A stretch of DNA of 64,000 nucleotides from Clostridiales bacterium (GTDB lineage Bacteria > Bacillota > Clostridia > Christensenellales > Borkfalkiaceae), in contig JAFLVN010000004.1 in the NCBI GenBank assembly GCA_022508285.1, positions 1 through 64,000 on the forward strand, given 5' to 3'. The notes under the pieces are model-generated. The model had not been told where the DNA came from, ran no database searches, and worked only from the letters and a program-made list of their open reading frames with translations. The position numbers and the translations under genes are program-made. Numbering within the stretch: the stretch's first letter is position 1; each line of letters starts with the position of its first letter. This document shows, piece by piece, positions 51,264 to 60,317 of the stretch.

Positions 51264-51292
51264 ATAATACAACATTGCCTTAAAAAAATCAA
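51264..51292 (-). promoter_or_regulatory. Sigma-A promoter for tRNA-Arg
   Basis: On the minus strand TTGATT (51287-51292), 17-nt spacer, TATTAT (51264-51269), 12 nt before the tRNA 5' end. Confidence 0.72.
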
Positions 51293-51322
51293 TTGATTTT
51301 AAAGGCTACATATTTAAATAAT

Positions 51323-51353
51323 AAAAAAAGCGGACGAATATCGTCCGCTTTTA
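51323..51353 (-). terminator. Intrinsic terminator of rpsT
   Basis: Stem AAGCGGACGA / TCGTCCGCTT with an ATA loop (centre 51338-51340), flanked by A- and T-runs. It lies just after the leftward rpsT stop. Confidence 0.9.
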
Positions 51354-51367
51354 TTTTTTTATTCAAT

Positions 51368-51631
51368 TTACGCCATTGCGTTGAGTTTCTTTGCCAAACC
51401 GGATTTCTTGTTTGCAGCGGTGTTCTTTTTGATAACGCCCTTTGCAACTGCGCCGTCAATAACGGAGCAGGTGTGGGGGAACAGCGCCGTAGCGGCTTGC
51501 TTGTCGCCGTTAGAAATAGCCGTAAGAAGCTTTTTAACTTCAGTCTTCATCTCGGACTTCAAAGCCTTATTTCTCTCGGTTTTCTTTTCGATTACAAGCA
51601 CACGCTTTTTAGCAGACTTTATATTAGGCAT
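51368..51631 (-). CDS. rpsT: 30S ribosomal protein S20
   Basis: An 87-residue basic, helical protein binding 16S rRNA. It starts MPNIKSAKKRVLVIEKKTERNKALKS (quoted span 1-26 in part) and ends KNTAANKKSGLAKKLNAMA, both typical of S20. The SD AAGGAG is strong. It is monocistronic, with a promoter at 51677-51705. Confidence 0.97.
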   Translation of the reverse strand: MPNIKSAKKRVLVIEKKTERNKALKSEMKTEVKKLLTAISNGDKQAATALFPHTCSVIDGAVAKGVIKKNTAANKKSGLAKKLNAMA

Positions 51632-51676
51632 TTGATTTCTCCTTTAAATACCGTATTCTCTTTGAATTACTGTGTA

Positions 51677-51705
51677 ATTTTATCATAAAAAACCCCGTTT
51701 GTAAA
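51677..51705 (-). promoter_or_regulatory. Sigma-A promoter for rpsT
   Basis: On the minus strand TTTACA, the reverse complement of TGTAAA at 51700-51705, 17-nt spacer, then TAAAAT (51677-51682). Confidence 0.75.
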
Positions 51706-51772
51706 CTGTTTTTTATCGGCTTTTAATATTTTTTTAATATATTTTGCCTTAATACAATATTAATAATTATGT

Positions 51773-52513
51773 ATGAATAAAGTCGGTCAAACAAAATTAG
51801 TGTGCTTTTTCGACAGCGGAATAGGCGGACTAAACCTATTGAACGAATGCGCAAAAAGGCGGAAAGACTGCAACTTTGCCTATTTTGCCGATAACTACAA
51901 TATGCCTTACGGGAGTCTGACGCATAAAGAAATTCAAAGCCTTGTAGACGGTAAATTTCAGCTCATGAGTTACCTTAACCCTGCCGCTGCGGTGGTTGCG
52001 TGCAATACGGTTACCGCTGAGTGTATTCAATTTCTGCGTCAAAAATATTCATTCCCTATTATAGGAATTCAACCTGCCGTAAAGCCTGCGGCAGCAAATC
52101 ATAAAAATTGCGTTGTGCTCGCAACTCCGGCAACAGCAAACAGCCAGTCGCTAAAAAATCTCGTGCAAGAACATGGAGGAGGACACACAAAAGTTATCGC
52201 CTGCCCCGACCTTGCCGCTTACATAGAAAATAATATTTTCAATCTCGACCGCAAAGAGGTGCAAAGGCTTCTGCCGAAAATCGAGTGCGACAGCATAGTT
52301 TTAGGTTGTACGCACTATATTTACGTCGGAGAAATAATCTCATCTTTCTACAACTGCCCCGTGTTCGACGGAATAAAAGGTACAGCTAACCGCTTTGAAA
52401 CTATTATCGGGAATTGCGATTTTCCGTCTGATCACAGCGAAATAACCTTTTTCGGCGGAGACTGCATGAAGAATAGCAGGATTTTCAGCTATTTAAGCAA
52501 TAATAAAAACTAA
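51773..52513 (+). CDS. murI: Glutamate racemase
   Basis: A 246-residue enzyme providing D-glutamate for peptidoglycan. The two catalytic cysteines are in VACNTVTAEC (near residue 75) and LGCTHY (near 180), with FDSGIGGLNLL at the N-terminus and NMPYGSLTHKEI. It is slightly short but complete. No SD is visible. The upstream region is very AT-rich, with a possible -10 TACAAT at 51753-51758. It lies between rpsT (divergent) and the dcw cluster. Confidence 0.9.
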   Translation: MNKVGQTKLVCFFDSGIGGLNLLNECAKRRKDCNFAYFADNYNMPYGSLTHKEIQSLVDGKFQLMSYLNPAAAVVACNTVTAECIQFLRQKYSFPIIGIQPAVKPAAANHKNCVVLATPATANSQSLKNLVQEHGGGHTKVIACPDLAAYIENNIFNLDRKEVQRLLPKIECDSIVLGCTHYIYVGEIISSFYNCPVFDGIKGTANRFETIIGNCDFPSDHSEITFFGGDCMKNSRIFSYLSNNKN

Positions 52514-52519
52514 TGTTTA

Positions 52520-52538
52520 AAGGTGGTTAAAAGTGGTC
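52520..52538 (+). promoter_or_regulatory. Candidate MraZ box upstream of mraZ
   Basis: Two GTGG-type repeats, AGGTGG (52521-52526) and AAGTGG (52531-52536), are exactly 10 nt apart in an A-rich context. They resemble the repeated AAAGTGG sites through which MraZ controls the dcw cluster in Firmicutes and Mollicutes. They lie about 40 nt upstream of the -35 box. Confidence 0.55.
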
Positions 52539-52577
52539 AAAAAATCATAATTTTTTCAAAAAAATTACTTAAATCTG

Positions 52578-52606
52578 TTGACACGTGGTTTGGGCCATGC
52601 TATACT
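52578..52606 (+). promoter_or_regulatory. Sigma-A promoter of the dcw cluster
   Basis: TTGACA (52578-52583), 17-nt spacer, TATACT (52601-52606). An in-frame TTG at 52578 is part of the -35 box, not a start codon. Confidence 0.85.
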
Positions 52607-52634
52607 AAATCTACACTACAGAAAGGAAAAGCAT

Positions 52635-53111
52635 ATGCGCGCTTTGTCAGGTTCGTACGACCACTCGGTTGACGCCAAAAACAGAATAAGAATACCCGCT
52701 AAACTGAAATCGGACCTGCTCGGCGAACCCGTAGAGCCGGAGGACAAGGAACAGAAGAAGTTCAACGTTGTCTTTCATTTGGGCACAGGCGGTTGCATAG
52801 AGGTTTACTCCGAGGAAGAAGTAGAAAAGATTTATTCAAGGTTTGCAGACGTAAAACAGTCTGATACGGAAAAATACAAGGCTGTAAGCATATTTTTAAG
52901 CACGTTCGAACCGGTAGAAAGCGACCCGCAGGGAAGACTCGTAATCCCCACCATGTGCAGAAAATATGCAAAGATCGAAAAGGACGTAAAAATCTGCGGC
53001 AGAAGAAATCATATAGAAATCTGGTCGCCCGAGCGCTACGACGAGTTCTACGGTACACAGGAGATGACCGTCGAAGGAATGGCAGATCTCGTAAAGATTT
53101 TGGACTTTTAA
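52635..53111 (+). CDS. mraZ: Transcriptional regulator MraZ
   Basis: A 158-residue protein of two AbrB-like repeats that forms ring oligomers and represses the dcw cluster. The first repeat has the motif DAKNRIRIPAKL (about 13-24) and the second DPQGRLVIPTMCRKYA (about 97-112), matching the DxKGRxxxP-type motif. An insertion of about 10 charged residues lies between them (VEPEDKEQKK). The SD AAAGGAAAAG precedes the ATG at 52635. It is the first gene of the cluster. Confidence 0.94.
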   Translation: MRALSGSYDHSVDAKNRIRIPAKLKSDLLGEPVEPEDKEQKKFNVVFHLGTGGCIEVYSEEEVEKIYSRFADVKQSDTEKYKAVSIFLSTFEPVESDPQGRLVIPTMCRKYAKIEKDVKICGRRNHIEIWSPERYDEFYGTQEMTVEGMADLVKILDF

Positions 53112-53114
53112 TCA

Positions 53115-54056
53115 ATGAAAGAGTTCTCTCACATACCCGTTATGCTCGAAGAGTGCATGCAGGGGCTCGACTTAAAGGACGGCGGCATTTACTACGATGC
53201 AACAATAGGCGGAGCGGGACACTCATACGAAATTTTAAAGCGCACGGCGCCGAACGGCAGACTTATCGCAACCGACCTTGACGACGATGCGATTGAAGCT
53301 TCAAATAAGAGATTGGAGCAATTCAAGGGAAGATTCCAAATATTCAAGTCAAACTATAAGGACTTTGAACAGGTTTTTAAAGAGGCAGGCGTTGACAGCC
53401 TCGACGGCATATTAATAGATTTCGGCGTTTCAAGCCATCAGCTTGACGACAGGGATAGGGGTTTCAGCTATATGCAACCCGAAGCCCCGCTCGATATGCG
53501 AATGGACCAAACGCAAGAATTGACAGCCGAATACATTGTTAACAACTACACTCAATCGGAACTCACAAAAATTCTGAAAGAGTACGGAGAAGAAAGATTT
53601 GCACCTAATATCGCTGCTAACATTGTTAAAGTGCGAACCCGAAGCGCAATAACAAAGAGCGGCGAGCTTGCAGAAATAATCGAATCGAGTATACCTGCGA
53701 AGTTCCGTCAGAACGGACCGGCGGCAAGAAAGAGCTTTCAGGCTATAAGGATTGCCGTAAACGGAGAGCTTTCAGGATTGTACGACTGCGTAATGGGTCT
53801 TACCCGAAGACTTAAAAAGGGCGGTCGCATTGCAATTCTGACCTTCCATTCGCTTGAAGACAGAATCGTAAAACAGGCATTCAGAATGTTGGAATGCGAC
53901 TGCGTATGCGATAAAAGCCTTCCGGTGTGCGTGTGCGGCAAGCGGCAAGAGGTGGAAATAATCACAAAAAAACCCATTATAGCAAGCGTCAAAGAAATGG
54001 CGCTTAACTCGCGCTCAAAATGCGCAAAATTGCGGATAGCAAAGAAAATAATCTAA
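53115..54056 (+). CDS. rsmH: 16S rRNA (cytosine(1402)-N(4))-methyltransferase
   Basis: A 313-residue SAM-dependent methyltransferase that modifies C1402 in the ribosomal P site. Motifs are FSHIPVMLEE at the start, DATIGGAGHS (about 28-37, SAM site), LIDFGVSSHQLDD and FQAIRIAVNGEL. It starts 3 nt after mraZ. Confidence 0.96.
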   Translation: MKEFSHIPVMLEECMQGLDLKDGGIYYDATIGGAGHSYEILKRTAPNGRLIATDLDDDAIEASNKRLEQFKGRFQIFKSNYKDFEQVFKEAGVDSLDGILIDFGVSSHQLDDRDRGFSYMQPEAPLDMRMDQTQELTAEYIVNNYTQSELTKILKEYGEERFAPNIAANIVKVRTRSAITKSGELAEIIESSIPAKFRQNGPAARKSFQAIRIAVNGELSGLYDCVMGLTRRLKKGGRIAILTFHSLEDRIVKQAFRMLECDCVCDKSLPVCVCGKRQEVEIITKKPIIASVKEMALNSRSKCAKLRIAKKII

Positions 54057-54077
54057 AAAGTGCGATAAGGAGAAAAT

Positions 54078-54800
54078 ATGGCAGTCGCAACCCCGATTTT
54101 AGAAAAGAGAATAGAGGAAACTCAGGAAAAATCCGTATACGGGTATTCTTCAATCGAAATTGCCGATAGAATTCATAATTCCGGAATAAGCGAAAGATTT
54201 AAGCAGATCATGAATGCCGATAATACGATGAGTGATTTGAAGTCTTCGGTTGCACAGCCCGTGCAGCCGGCGCCTGTTGCGCTTGAATCTTATCAGGCTG
54301 CCGCTCCCGTACAGAATGAGATTTATCAGGTAGAGGGCGCACGTACGAGTGCGGATTTATTCCGTGCCGACAGCGCAATAAACAGGAAAGTATCTTTTGC
54401 GCAAGCCGAAGAGCAGCCTGTTATGGTTGCACAGCAGATTGTCGAAGAGGAAAACGAAGACCTCGTTCCCACCAGAACGACAATGCAATATATATCCGCT
54501 AATCAGAAGGCTGACGAGGAAGGAGCAATTGCAAACAGCACTAAAAAGCGCATCAACCTTTCCAAGCGCGATAAAATAATTATCGGAGCGGTTATTGCGG
54601 TAATCGTTGCGCTGTTTACTCTCATAATCGTAAATGCGGCAATTATATCGGGTGCAAGCAGGGATTTGGGAAATCTTCAATCGTCTTTAAACGAAGCCCG
54701 TGAGTCGTATGAAAGCGTTAATCAAGATATCGCCGATTTCGAATCCAACTTCGACGAATGGTTAGCCAAGGGTGCAGAAGCGAACGATATGGTTAAATAA
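54078..54800 (+). CDS. FtsL-like division protein
   Basis: A 240-residue bitopic membrane protein in the ftsL position between rsmH and ftsI. A long, low-complexity cytoplasmic N-terminus (about 1-165, Gln/Ala/Glu-rich) precedes a basic patch (KKRINLSKRDK), one membrane helix (about 173-195) and a short coiled-coil exterior (about 200-240). Topology and position match FtsL, which links FtsQ and FtsI in the divisome, but sequence similarity is too low for a firm family match. It is longer than the usual 90-130 residues because of the N-terminal extension. The SD AAGGAG is good. Confidence 0.7.
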   Translation: MAVATPILEKRIEETQEKSVYGYSSIEIADRIHNSGISERFKQIMNADNTMSDLKSSVAQPVQPAPVALESYQAAAPVQNEIYQVEGARTSADLFRADSAINRKVSFAQAEEQPVMVAQQIVEEENEDLVPTRTTMQYISANQKADEEGAIANSTKKRINLSKRDKIIIGAVIAVIVALFTLIIVNAAIISGASRDLGNLQSSLNEARESYESVNQDIADFESNFDEWLAKGAEANDMVK

Positions 54801-54812
54801 GGAGATAGCTCT

Positions 54813-56561
54813 ATCAAAAAAATAAATAAAACAGGCCTTTCAACCACAGTTTTACAAAAGAGGTTATTGTCAATGAGTTTGGCAATAACCTTTATTTTTT
54901 GTCTGATAATTGCACGCCTTTTATACGTTCAAACGAGCTGGAGCTCAGAGCTTAAACTTCGGGCTTCCGACCAGTGGAACAGAGAGATACCGGTAATTGC
55001 GGCAAGGGGCAATATAACTGACCGCAACGGAGTGGTGTTAGCCGGAAACAGAACTACGTACAGCGTTTTTCTGCGTCCTAACGCTGTGTCTAACGCCGAA
55101 TATACGGCAACGGTGCTCAGTGGAATTTTCAATATTGACCCTAATCAATTACTTGAAAGAATTAAGGCTGGAAAAGTATCCGAAATAACTGTTGCCAGAC
55201 AGGTTGATAAACAATCTGTTGAAAAGGCAATATCATACGGGCTTTCGGGCGTGTACTATTCCCGCGACAATTCCCGCTCGTATCCGTACGGCGATGCGCT
55301 CTGTCAGGTGCTCGGCTTTACCGCATCGGACGGACTCGGCATAGCAGGTATTGAAAAATACTACAATACCGTACTCAGCGGAGCGGACGGTGAAATTGTG
55401 TATAGCACCGACATAGTTGGCAACGAAACGGAAAAATCTACGGTAATATATCGGGAAGCTCAGGCGGGCGACAATATTCAGCTAACTATCGATATAGATA
55501 TTCAGCTTGCCGCCGAGGAGGCGATGAAGTCCGTTTACATTTCGTCGCAGGCGAAAGCCGTTTCCTGCGTTGTACTCAATCCGCAGAATTTCGATATTCT
55601 CGCTATGGTAAACTATCCTTCGTACGATTTGAACGACGTTCCCCGCAACGATACCGAAACGCTCAATGCTTTAACGAGAAACGTCTTAGTAAGCGATATC
55701 TACGAACCCGGTTCGACTTTCAAAGTCGTAACGGCGGCAGCGAATATTGAGGAATATCTGCGGGGCAATTCAAAAGCGTTTTCAAATTCCTATGTTTTTA
55801 ACAGTAGCAGAACGAGGTCGGTTGACAGCACTAAAATAAAGTGCTGGTCAGACCACTCTAACGGAAAACACACAAATCAGACTTTGGCGACCGCTTTAAA
55901 CAACAGCTGTAACCCCTGTTTTACGGATATAGCACTGTCGCTCGGCAGTGAAACTTTTTATAAATACCTCCAAGCGTTCGGATTCGGCAATGTTACAGGG
56001 CTTGATTTCAACGGTGAAGCGCTCGGTATGCTCGTTCCGCAGTCGGTGGTTCGGGATTGCGACCTCGCAAGAATAGGCTTCGGGCAGACCGTGGCGGTTA
56101 CGGGCGTTCAGCTCGCATGCGCAGTTGCCGCAGCGGTGAACGGCGGAAATTACTATATTCCTCACCTTTTAAAAAGTATAGATTCGGCGGACGGGAAGTC
56201 CGTTTCTCAAAATAAAGCAGTTTTAAAAAATAAAGTAGTAAGCTCGGAAGCCTCGCACATACTTGCGGAAATGCTTGAGGGAGTTGTTACAGAGGGTAGC
56301 GGTAAACACGCCTATATCGAAGGTTATAAAGTGGGCGGCAAAACGGGAACTGCGCAGAAATACGAAGACGGTCACGTTGCGCAGGGGAAATACGTGTCTT
56401 CATTCACAGGTTTTTTCCCTGCAAATAACCCGCAGTATCTTGCACTTATAATAGTAGACGAACCGCAGGGAGTCTACTACGGCAGCACAGTTGCGGCGCC
56501 CGTGGCAAAGCAGATTTTTGAAGATATAATCAGCATTAAAAACATACAGCCATATGAATAA
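54813..56561 (+). CDS. ftsI: Division-type penicillin-binding protein (transpeptidase, FtsI/PBP2B)
   Basis: A class B penicillin-binding protein that cross-links septal peptidoglycan. It has one N-terminal membrane helix, a dimerisation domain and a transpeptidase domain with the active-site motifs STFK (in PGSTFKVV), SCN (NNSCNP) and KTGT (GGKTGTAQ). There is no PASTA domain. The start is uncertain: AAGGAG (54799-54804) has an ideal 8-nt spacer to ATC at 54813, which would give the expected basic cytoplasmic tail KKINKTGLSTTVLQKR before the helix. Conventional alternatives are TTG 54867 and ATG 54873, which remove the tail. I list the ATC version as the best biological fit. Confidence 0.85.
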   Translation: MKKINKTGLSTTVLQKRLLSMSLAITFIFCLIIARLLYVQTSWSSELKLRASDQWNREIPVIAARGNITDRNGVVLAGNRTTYSVFLRPNAVSNAEYTATVLSGIFNIDPNQLLERIKAGKVSEITVARQVDKQSVEKAISYGLSGVYYSRDNSRSYPYGDALCQVLGFTASDGLGIAGIEKYYNTVLSGADGEIVYSTDIVGNETEKSTVIYREAQAGDNIQLTIDIDIQLAAEEAMKSVYISSQAKAVSCVVLNPQNFDILAMVNYPSYDLNDVPRNDTETLNALTRNVLVSDIYEPGSTFKVVTAAANIEEYLRGNSKAFSNSYVFNSSRTRSVDSTKIKCWSDHSNGKHTNQTLATALNNSCNPCFTDIALSLGSETFYKYLQAFGFGNVTGLDFNGEALGMLVPQSVVRDCDLARIGFGQTVAVTGVQLACAVAAAVNGGNYYIPHLLKSIDSADGKSVSQNKAVLKNKVVSSEASHILAEMLEGVVTEGSGKHAYIEGYKVGGKTGTAQKYEDGHVAQGKYVSSFTGFFPANNPQYLALIIVDEPQGVYYGSTVAAPVAKQIFEDIISIKNIQPYE

Positions 56562-56573
56562 AGGTGATATATT

Positions 56574-58013
56574 ATGAAACTTTCCGAACTGACAAAATAC
56601 ATAAAAATCAAGGAACAGACAGTAAATGCAGACGCTGAAATTTCGGGTATATGTACCGACAGCCGAACGGTCAAAAAAGGAGACCTGTTTATCTGCTATG
56701 CGGGAGCTAATTTCGACTCTCATTCACGCATTGCCGAAATAGAAAAAAGCGGTGCGGCGGCTATCGTATGCGAACGCAAAGTTGAAAGCGCTCTGCCGCA
56801 GATAATCGTTGAAAACGGCAGGGCTCAGATTGCAAAGCTTGCTGCGGCATTTTACGGATTTCCCGATAAAAAATTAAAACTTATTGCGGTTACGGGAACT
56901 AACGGCAAGACAACAACCACATATATGCTGTCTGAAATATTTAAGGCAAACGGCAGTAAGGTGGGGATAATCGGAACGCTCGGCATAAGCTACGGCGAAA
57001 AATTTATCTCTCCCGAACTTACTACGCCCGACCCTATCTATATGCACTCTGTGTTTGCCGATATGGTGGAAAACGGCGTGCAGTACGTATTCATGGAAGT
57101 GTCTGCCCATGCGTTGTACTACAATAAAATCGACGGACTGCATTTTGACGTCGGCATCTTTACCAACTGCACGCAGGACCATCTTGACTTTTTCGGTAGC
57201 ATGAAGGAGTATGCCGACTGCAAAAAGCTAATGTTTAAAGAGGATAGATGCGGATATGCGGTTATAAATTCGGACGACGCACTCGGTATTCAGCTTCTGA
57301 AAAGCACAAAAAATTCAATAAGTTACGGCATAAGCAATCCCGCAGACGTGTTCGCCGTTGATATTACTGAAAGTCTGCACGGCACAACCTACGTTTTAAA
57401 TCTTTTTGACGAGCTGTACGAAATTAAATTGTTGCTGCCCGCCATTCATAACGTGTACAATTCAATGGCTGCTGCGGCATGTGCAAAAATTTTGGGAGTG
57501 AATACGGCGACCATAGCAAAAGGTCTTAAGAATCTGAAAAAAGTCACGGGCAGACTCGAGAGGATAGCAAACTACAACGGAGCGGATATATTTGTTGACT
57601 TCGCACATACTCCCGACGGGCTTGAAAAGTCGTTGCAATCCTTGAAAAAGCTGTGCAAGGGTAAGCTTTACTGCCTTTTCGGGTGCGGTGGCAACCGCGA
57701 CAGAACCAAGAGACCGATTATGGGCTCGGTTGCGGCAAAATATGCCGATTTCTGCATAATTACTTCAGACAATCCCCGCTTCGAGGAACCCTTCGATATA
57801 ATTTCGGAAATTGAAGAAGGCGTTAAACCTTACGGTAAAAAATACGTTACGGTCACAGAAAGAGAGGCGGCAACGGAATACGCCGTCAGACTTCTGGAGA
57901 AAGGCGATATACTTCTTGTGGCTGGTAAGGGCGGCGAGCACTATCAGGAGATAATGGGTATAAAACACAGTTACGACGACAATACAGTTATAAAAAAGAT
58001 AATCGGCGACTAA
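56574..58013 (+). CDS. murE: UDP-MurNAc-L-Ala-D-Glu:meso-DAP ligase
   Basis: A 479-residue ATP-dependent ligase that adds the third residue of the peptidoglycan stem. The ATP loop is TGTNGKTTTTYM (about 109-120), and HTPDGLEKSL and GCGGNRDRTKRP follow. The amino-acid selectivity motif reads DNPR in TSDNPRFEEP (near residue 402), the form associated with meso-diaminopimelate, so the wall is probably A1-gamma. The SD AAGG is modest. It abuts mraY. Confidence 0.95.
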   Translation: MKLSELTKYIKIKEQTVNADAEISGICTDSRTVKKGDLFICYAGANFDSHSRIAEIEKSGAAAIVCERKVESALPQIIVENGRAQIAKLAAAFYGFPDKKLKLIAVTGTNGKTTTTYMLSEIFKANGSKVGIIGTLGISYGEKFISPELTTPDPIYMHSVFADMVENGVQYVFMEVSAHALYYNKIDGLHFDVGIFTNCTQDHLDFFGSMKEYADCKKLMFKEDRCGYAVINSDDALGIQLLKSTKNSISYGISNPADVFAVDITESLHGTTYVLNLFDELYEIKLLLPAIHNVYNSMAAAACAKILGVNTATIAKGLKNLKKVTGRLERIANYNGADIFVDFAHTPDGLEKSLQSLKKLCKGKLYCLFGCGGNRDRTKRPIMGSVAAKYADFCIITSDNPRFEEPFDIISEIEEGVKPYGKKYVTVTEREAATEYAVRLLEKGDILLVAGKGGEHYQEIMGIKHSYDDNTVIKKIIGD

Positions 58014-58958
58014 ATGAAAATAATTTTTATAGGCATTCTCGACGCTTTCGGTGCGTCGTTTTTGCTGCTGTTATTGCTTTTGCCCCTTTTAAAAAGACTT
58101 AAAGCGGGGCAGTATATTCTCGGATACGTAAAAGAGCACAAGTCAAAGAGCGGAACGCCCACTATGGGCGGTCTTGCCTTTGTTGTTGCAATAATAATTG
58201 TCGGCTTCTGCCTGTGCGGATTTAATAGCGGACAAGCCAATTTAACGCTTGCCGTTACGGCAGGCTTTACAATCGTCGGCTTTTTAGACGATTTTTTAAA
58301 GATATACCGTAAGGAAAACGAGGGGCTAAAGCCCTATCAGAAGATTTTTTTTCAGCTTGCAATTGCTATCGTTGCAGCAGTTTACTGCTATGTGAACGAC
58401 TTAACGTATATTAGCGTGCCGTTTGCGGGCAGTCTGTCCGTTAATATAAAGTGGGGTATAATTCCTCTTGTGGCGTTTATATTTATTGCGACGGTCAACT
58501 GCGTCAACCTCACCGACGGACTCGACGGGCTTGCAGGTAGTACAAGCATGGCATACCTCGTTATTTTCGGTATAATGCTTACTTTGCAGGGTACGAATCT
58601 TTCGCTGTTGTGCTTTGCCGCCGTAGGGGCGATTGCCGCATTTCTTGTTTTTAACACAAACAGGGCGGCAATATTTATGGGGGATACCGGTTCGCTTGCT
58701 TTGGGTGGATTTATTTCATGCGTTTCGGTATTTTCGGGTAACTCGCTCTATATTCCCATACTCGGCATAATGTTCGTAATTTCCGGAATATCCGTTATAG
58801 TTCAGGTAATATACTATAAACGGACAAGGAAGCGAGTATTTCTGATGGCGCCCCTGCATCACCATTTTCAGATGAAGGGATATTCGGAAAGTAAAATTTC
58901 CTATGCGTATTTCACGCTCACTGCCTTGGTCGGAATATTCTGTCTGATATTTGTGTGA
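58014..58958 (+). CDS. mraY: Phospho-N-acetylmuramoyl-pentapeptide transferase
   Basis: A 314-residue polytopic enzyme that makes lipid I from UDP-MurNAc-pentapeptide and undecaprenyl phosphate. It has about ten helices. Conserved loops include SGTPTMGG (about 44-51), GFLDDFLK (about 89-96), NLTDGLDGLAG (about 164-174), MGDTGSLALGG and LMAPLHHHFQMKG (about 279-291). The length is typical. It starts directly after the murE stop. Confidence 0.97.
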   Translation: MKIIFIGILDAFGASFLLLLLLLPLLKRLKAGQYILGYVKEHKSKSGTPTMGGLAFVVAIIIVGFCLCGFNSGQANLTLAVTAGFTIVGFLDDFLKIYRKENEGLKPYQKIFFQLAIAIVAAVYCYVNDLTYISVPFAGSLSVNIKWGIIPLVAFIFIATVNCVNLTDGLDGLAGSTSMAYLVIFGIMLTLQGTNLSLLCFAAVGAIAAFLVFNTNRAAIFMGDTGSLALGGFISCVSVFSGNSLYIPILGIMFVISGISVIVQVIYYKRTRKRVFLMAPLHHHFQMKGYSESKISYAYFTLTALVGIFCLIFV

Positions 58959-58964
58959 GGTAAA

Positions 58965-60317
58965 ATGTATTTCAGAAATCAAAAATTTTTAGTAGCGGGA
59001 CTTTCCAAATCGGGTGAGAGCAGTGCACGCTTTCTCCTTGACAGGGGTGCGGAGGTATATCTTTACGACGACGTAATAAGCGACAACGTGTCGGCAGTAT
59101 GTTTAAAGCTCGAACAGCTCGGCGCCCGCATAATCTCTGCCGAGGAGAGCGAGGAGGCAGCGCAGTTCTGCGACGTGCTCGTTTTGAGCCCCGGAATCCC
59201 CATCGATACAGCTCTGCCTATATCTTTCAGAAAGCAGGGCAAAGCCATTATCGGAGAGGAAGAGCTTGCAGCTCTGTATCTCAGAGCAACGGCGATAGCA
59301 GTGACGGGTACGAACGGAAAAACAACAACCGTATCTATGCTGAACGACGTTTTAAACGCTTCGGGCAAACGTTCGGTAGCCTGCGGAAATATCGGAAATC
59401 CGCTTGTGAAAGAGGTGGAAAATCTCTCTTTCGACGATTTTGCGGTAATAGAAATATCTTCTTTTCAGCTTGAAACCCTTTCCAGCCTCCGCCCGCACAT
59501 AGCCATAATCACAAACGTGACGGAAGATCACCTTAACCGCCACTACAATATGGAAAACTACATTTTTCTGAAGTCGAAAATACTTCGCAATCTCAGGGAA
59601 AGCGAGTATGCCGTATTAAACTACGACGATCCCGTAGTGCGGGGATTTGCAAAAAACTGCAAGTCAAAAGTAATCTATTTTTCCGTTCAGAACAAGGTGG
59701 ACGGTGCATATGCCGACGGCGGCAGTCTTTATTTCAGAGGCGAAAGATATCTTGACGTAGCAGACATGACGGTGGGCGGGGTACATAATATTTACAATGC
59801 GCTCGCATGTATTGCGGCGGCGGGAGTGCTCGGGCTTGACAAGGCGTCGGTTGCCAAAGCAATTTGTGCCTTTAAGGGCATACGTCACCGCATTGAAAAA
59901 GTGCGTGTTGTCGGCGGAGTCACTTACATAGACGACAGCAAGGGGACAAACGTGGACGCAACGGTAAAAGCGGCGCAGGCAATGAAGTCGCCGACGGTCA
60001 TTCTTTTAGGCGGCAAAGACAAGGGGTACGACTATGCTCCGCTGTTTGAAAATCTCAATTCCACTCCTGTAATTCATGCAATAATTTACGGTGAAAACAG
60101 ATTCAAAATGCTCAACGCCGCAATAAAGTCGGGGTTTGTAAGCGTTTCGCTGTGCTCGGAATTTTCAACTGCGGTAAAACTTGCAGGATTTATCGCCAAG
60201 CCCGGACAGAATGTGCTGTTGAGTCCCGCAAGTTCGTCGTTTGACAGCTTCTCCAACTATGAAGAACGGGGAGAAGTTTTCAGGCAGATGGTGGAAAGTA
60301 TAGATGAAACCATTTAA
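58965..60317 (+). CDS. murD: UDP-MurNAc-L-alanine--D-glutamate ligase
   Basis: A 450-residue ATP-dependent ligase adding D-Glu to the stem peptide. It starts FLVAGLSKSGESSARFLL (nucleotide-binding N-terminal domain) and has the ATP loop VTGTNGKTTTVSML (about 110-123), EISSFQLET and DDSKGTNVDAT. The C-terminal SPASSSFDSFSNYEERGEVF is a family hallmark. It overlaps ftsW by 14 nt. Confidence 0.96.
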   Translation: MYFRNQKFLVAGLSKSGESSARFLLDRGAEVYLYDDVISDNVSAVCLKLEQLGARIISAEESEEAAQFCDVLVLSPGIPIDTALPISFRKQGKAIIGEEELAALYLRATAIAVTGTNGKTTTVSMLNDVLNASGKRSVACGNIGNPLVKEVENLSFDDFAVIEISSFQLETLSSLRPHIAIITNVTEDHLNRHYNMENYIFLKSKILRNLRESEYAVLNYDDPVVRGFAKNCKSKVIYFSVQNKVDGAYADGGSLYFRGERYLDVADMTVGGVHNIYNALACIAAAGVLGLDKASVAKAICAFKGIRHRIEKVRVVGGVTYIDDSKGTNVDATVKAAQAMKSPTVILLGGKDKGYDYAPLFENLNSTPVIHAIIYGENRFKMLNAAIKSGFVSVSLCSEFSTAVKLAGFIAKPGQNVLLSPASSSFDSFSNYEERGEVFRQMVESIDETI

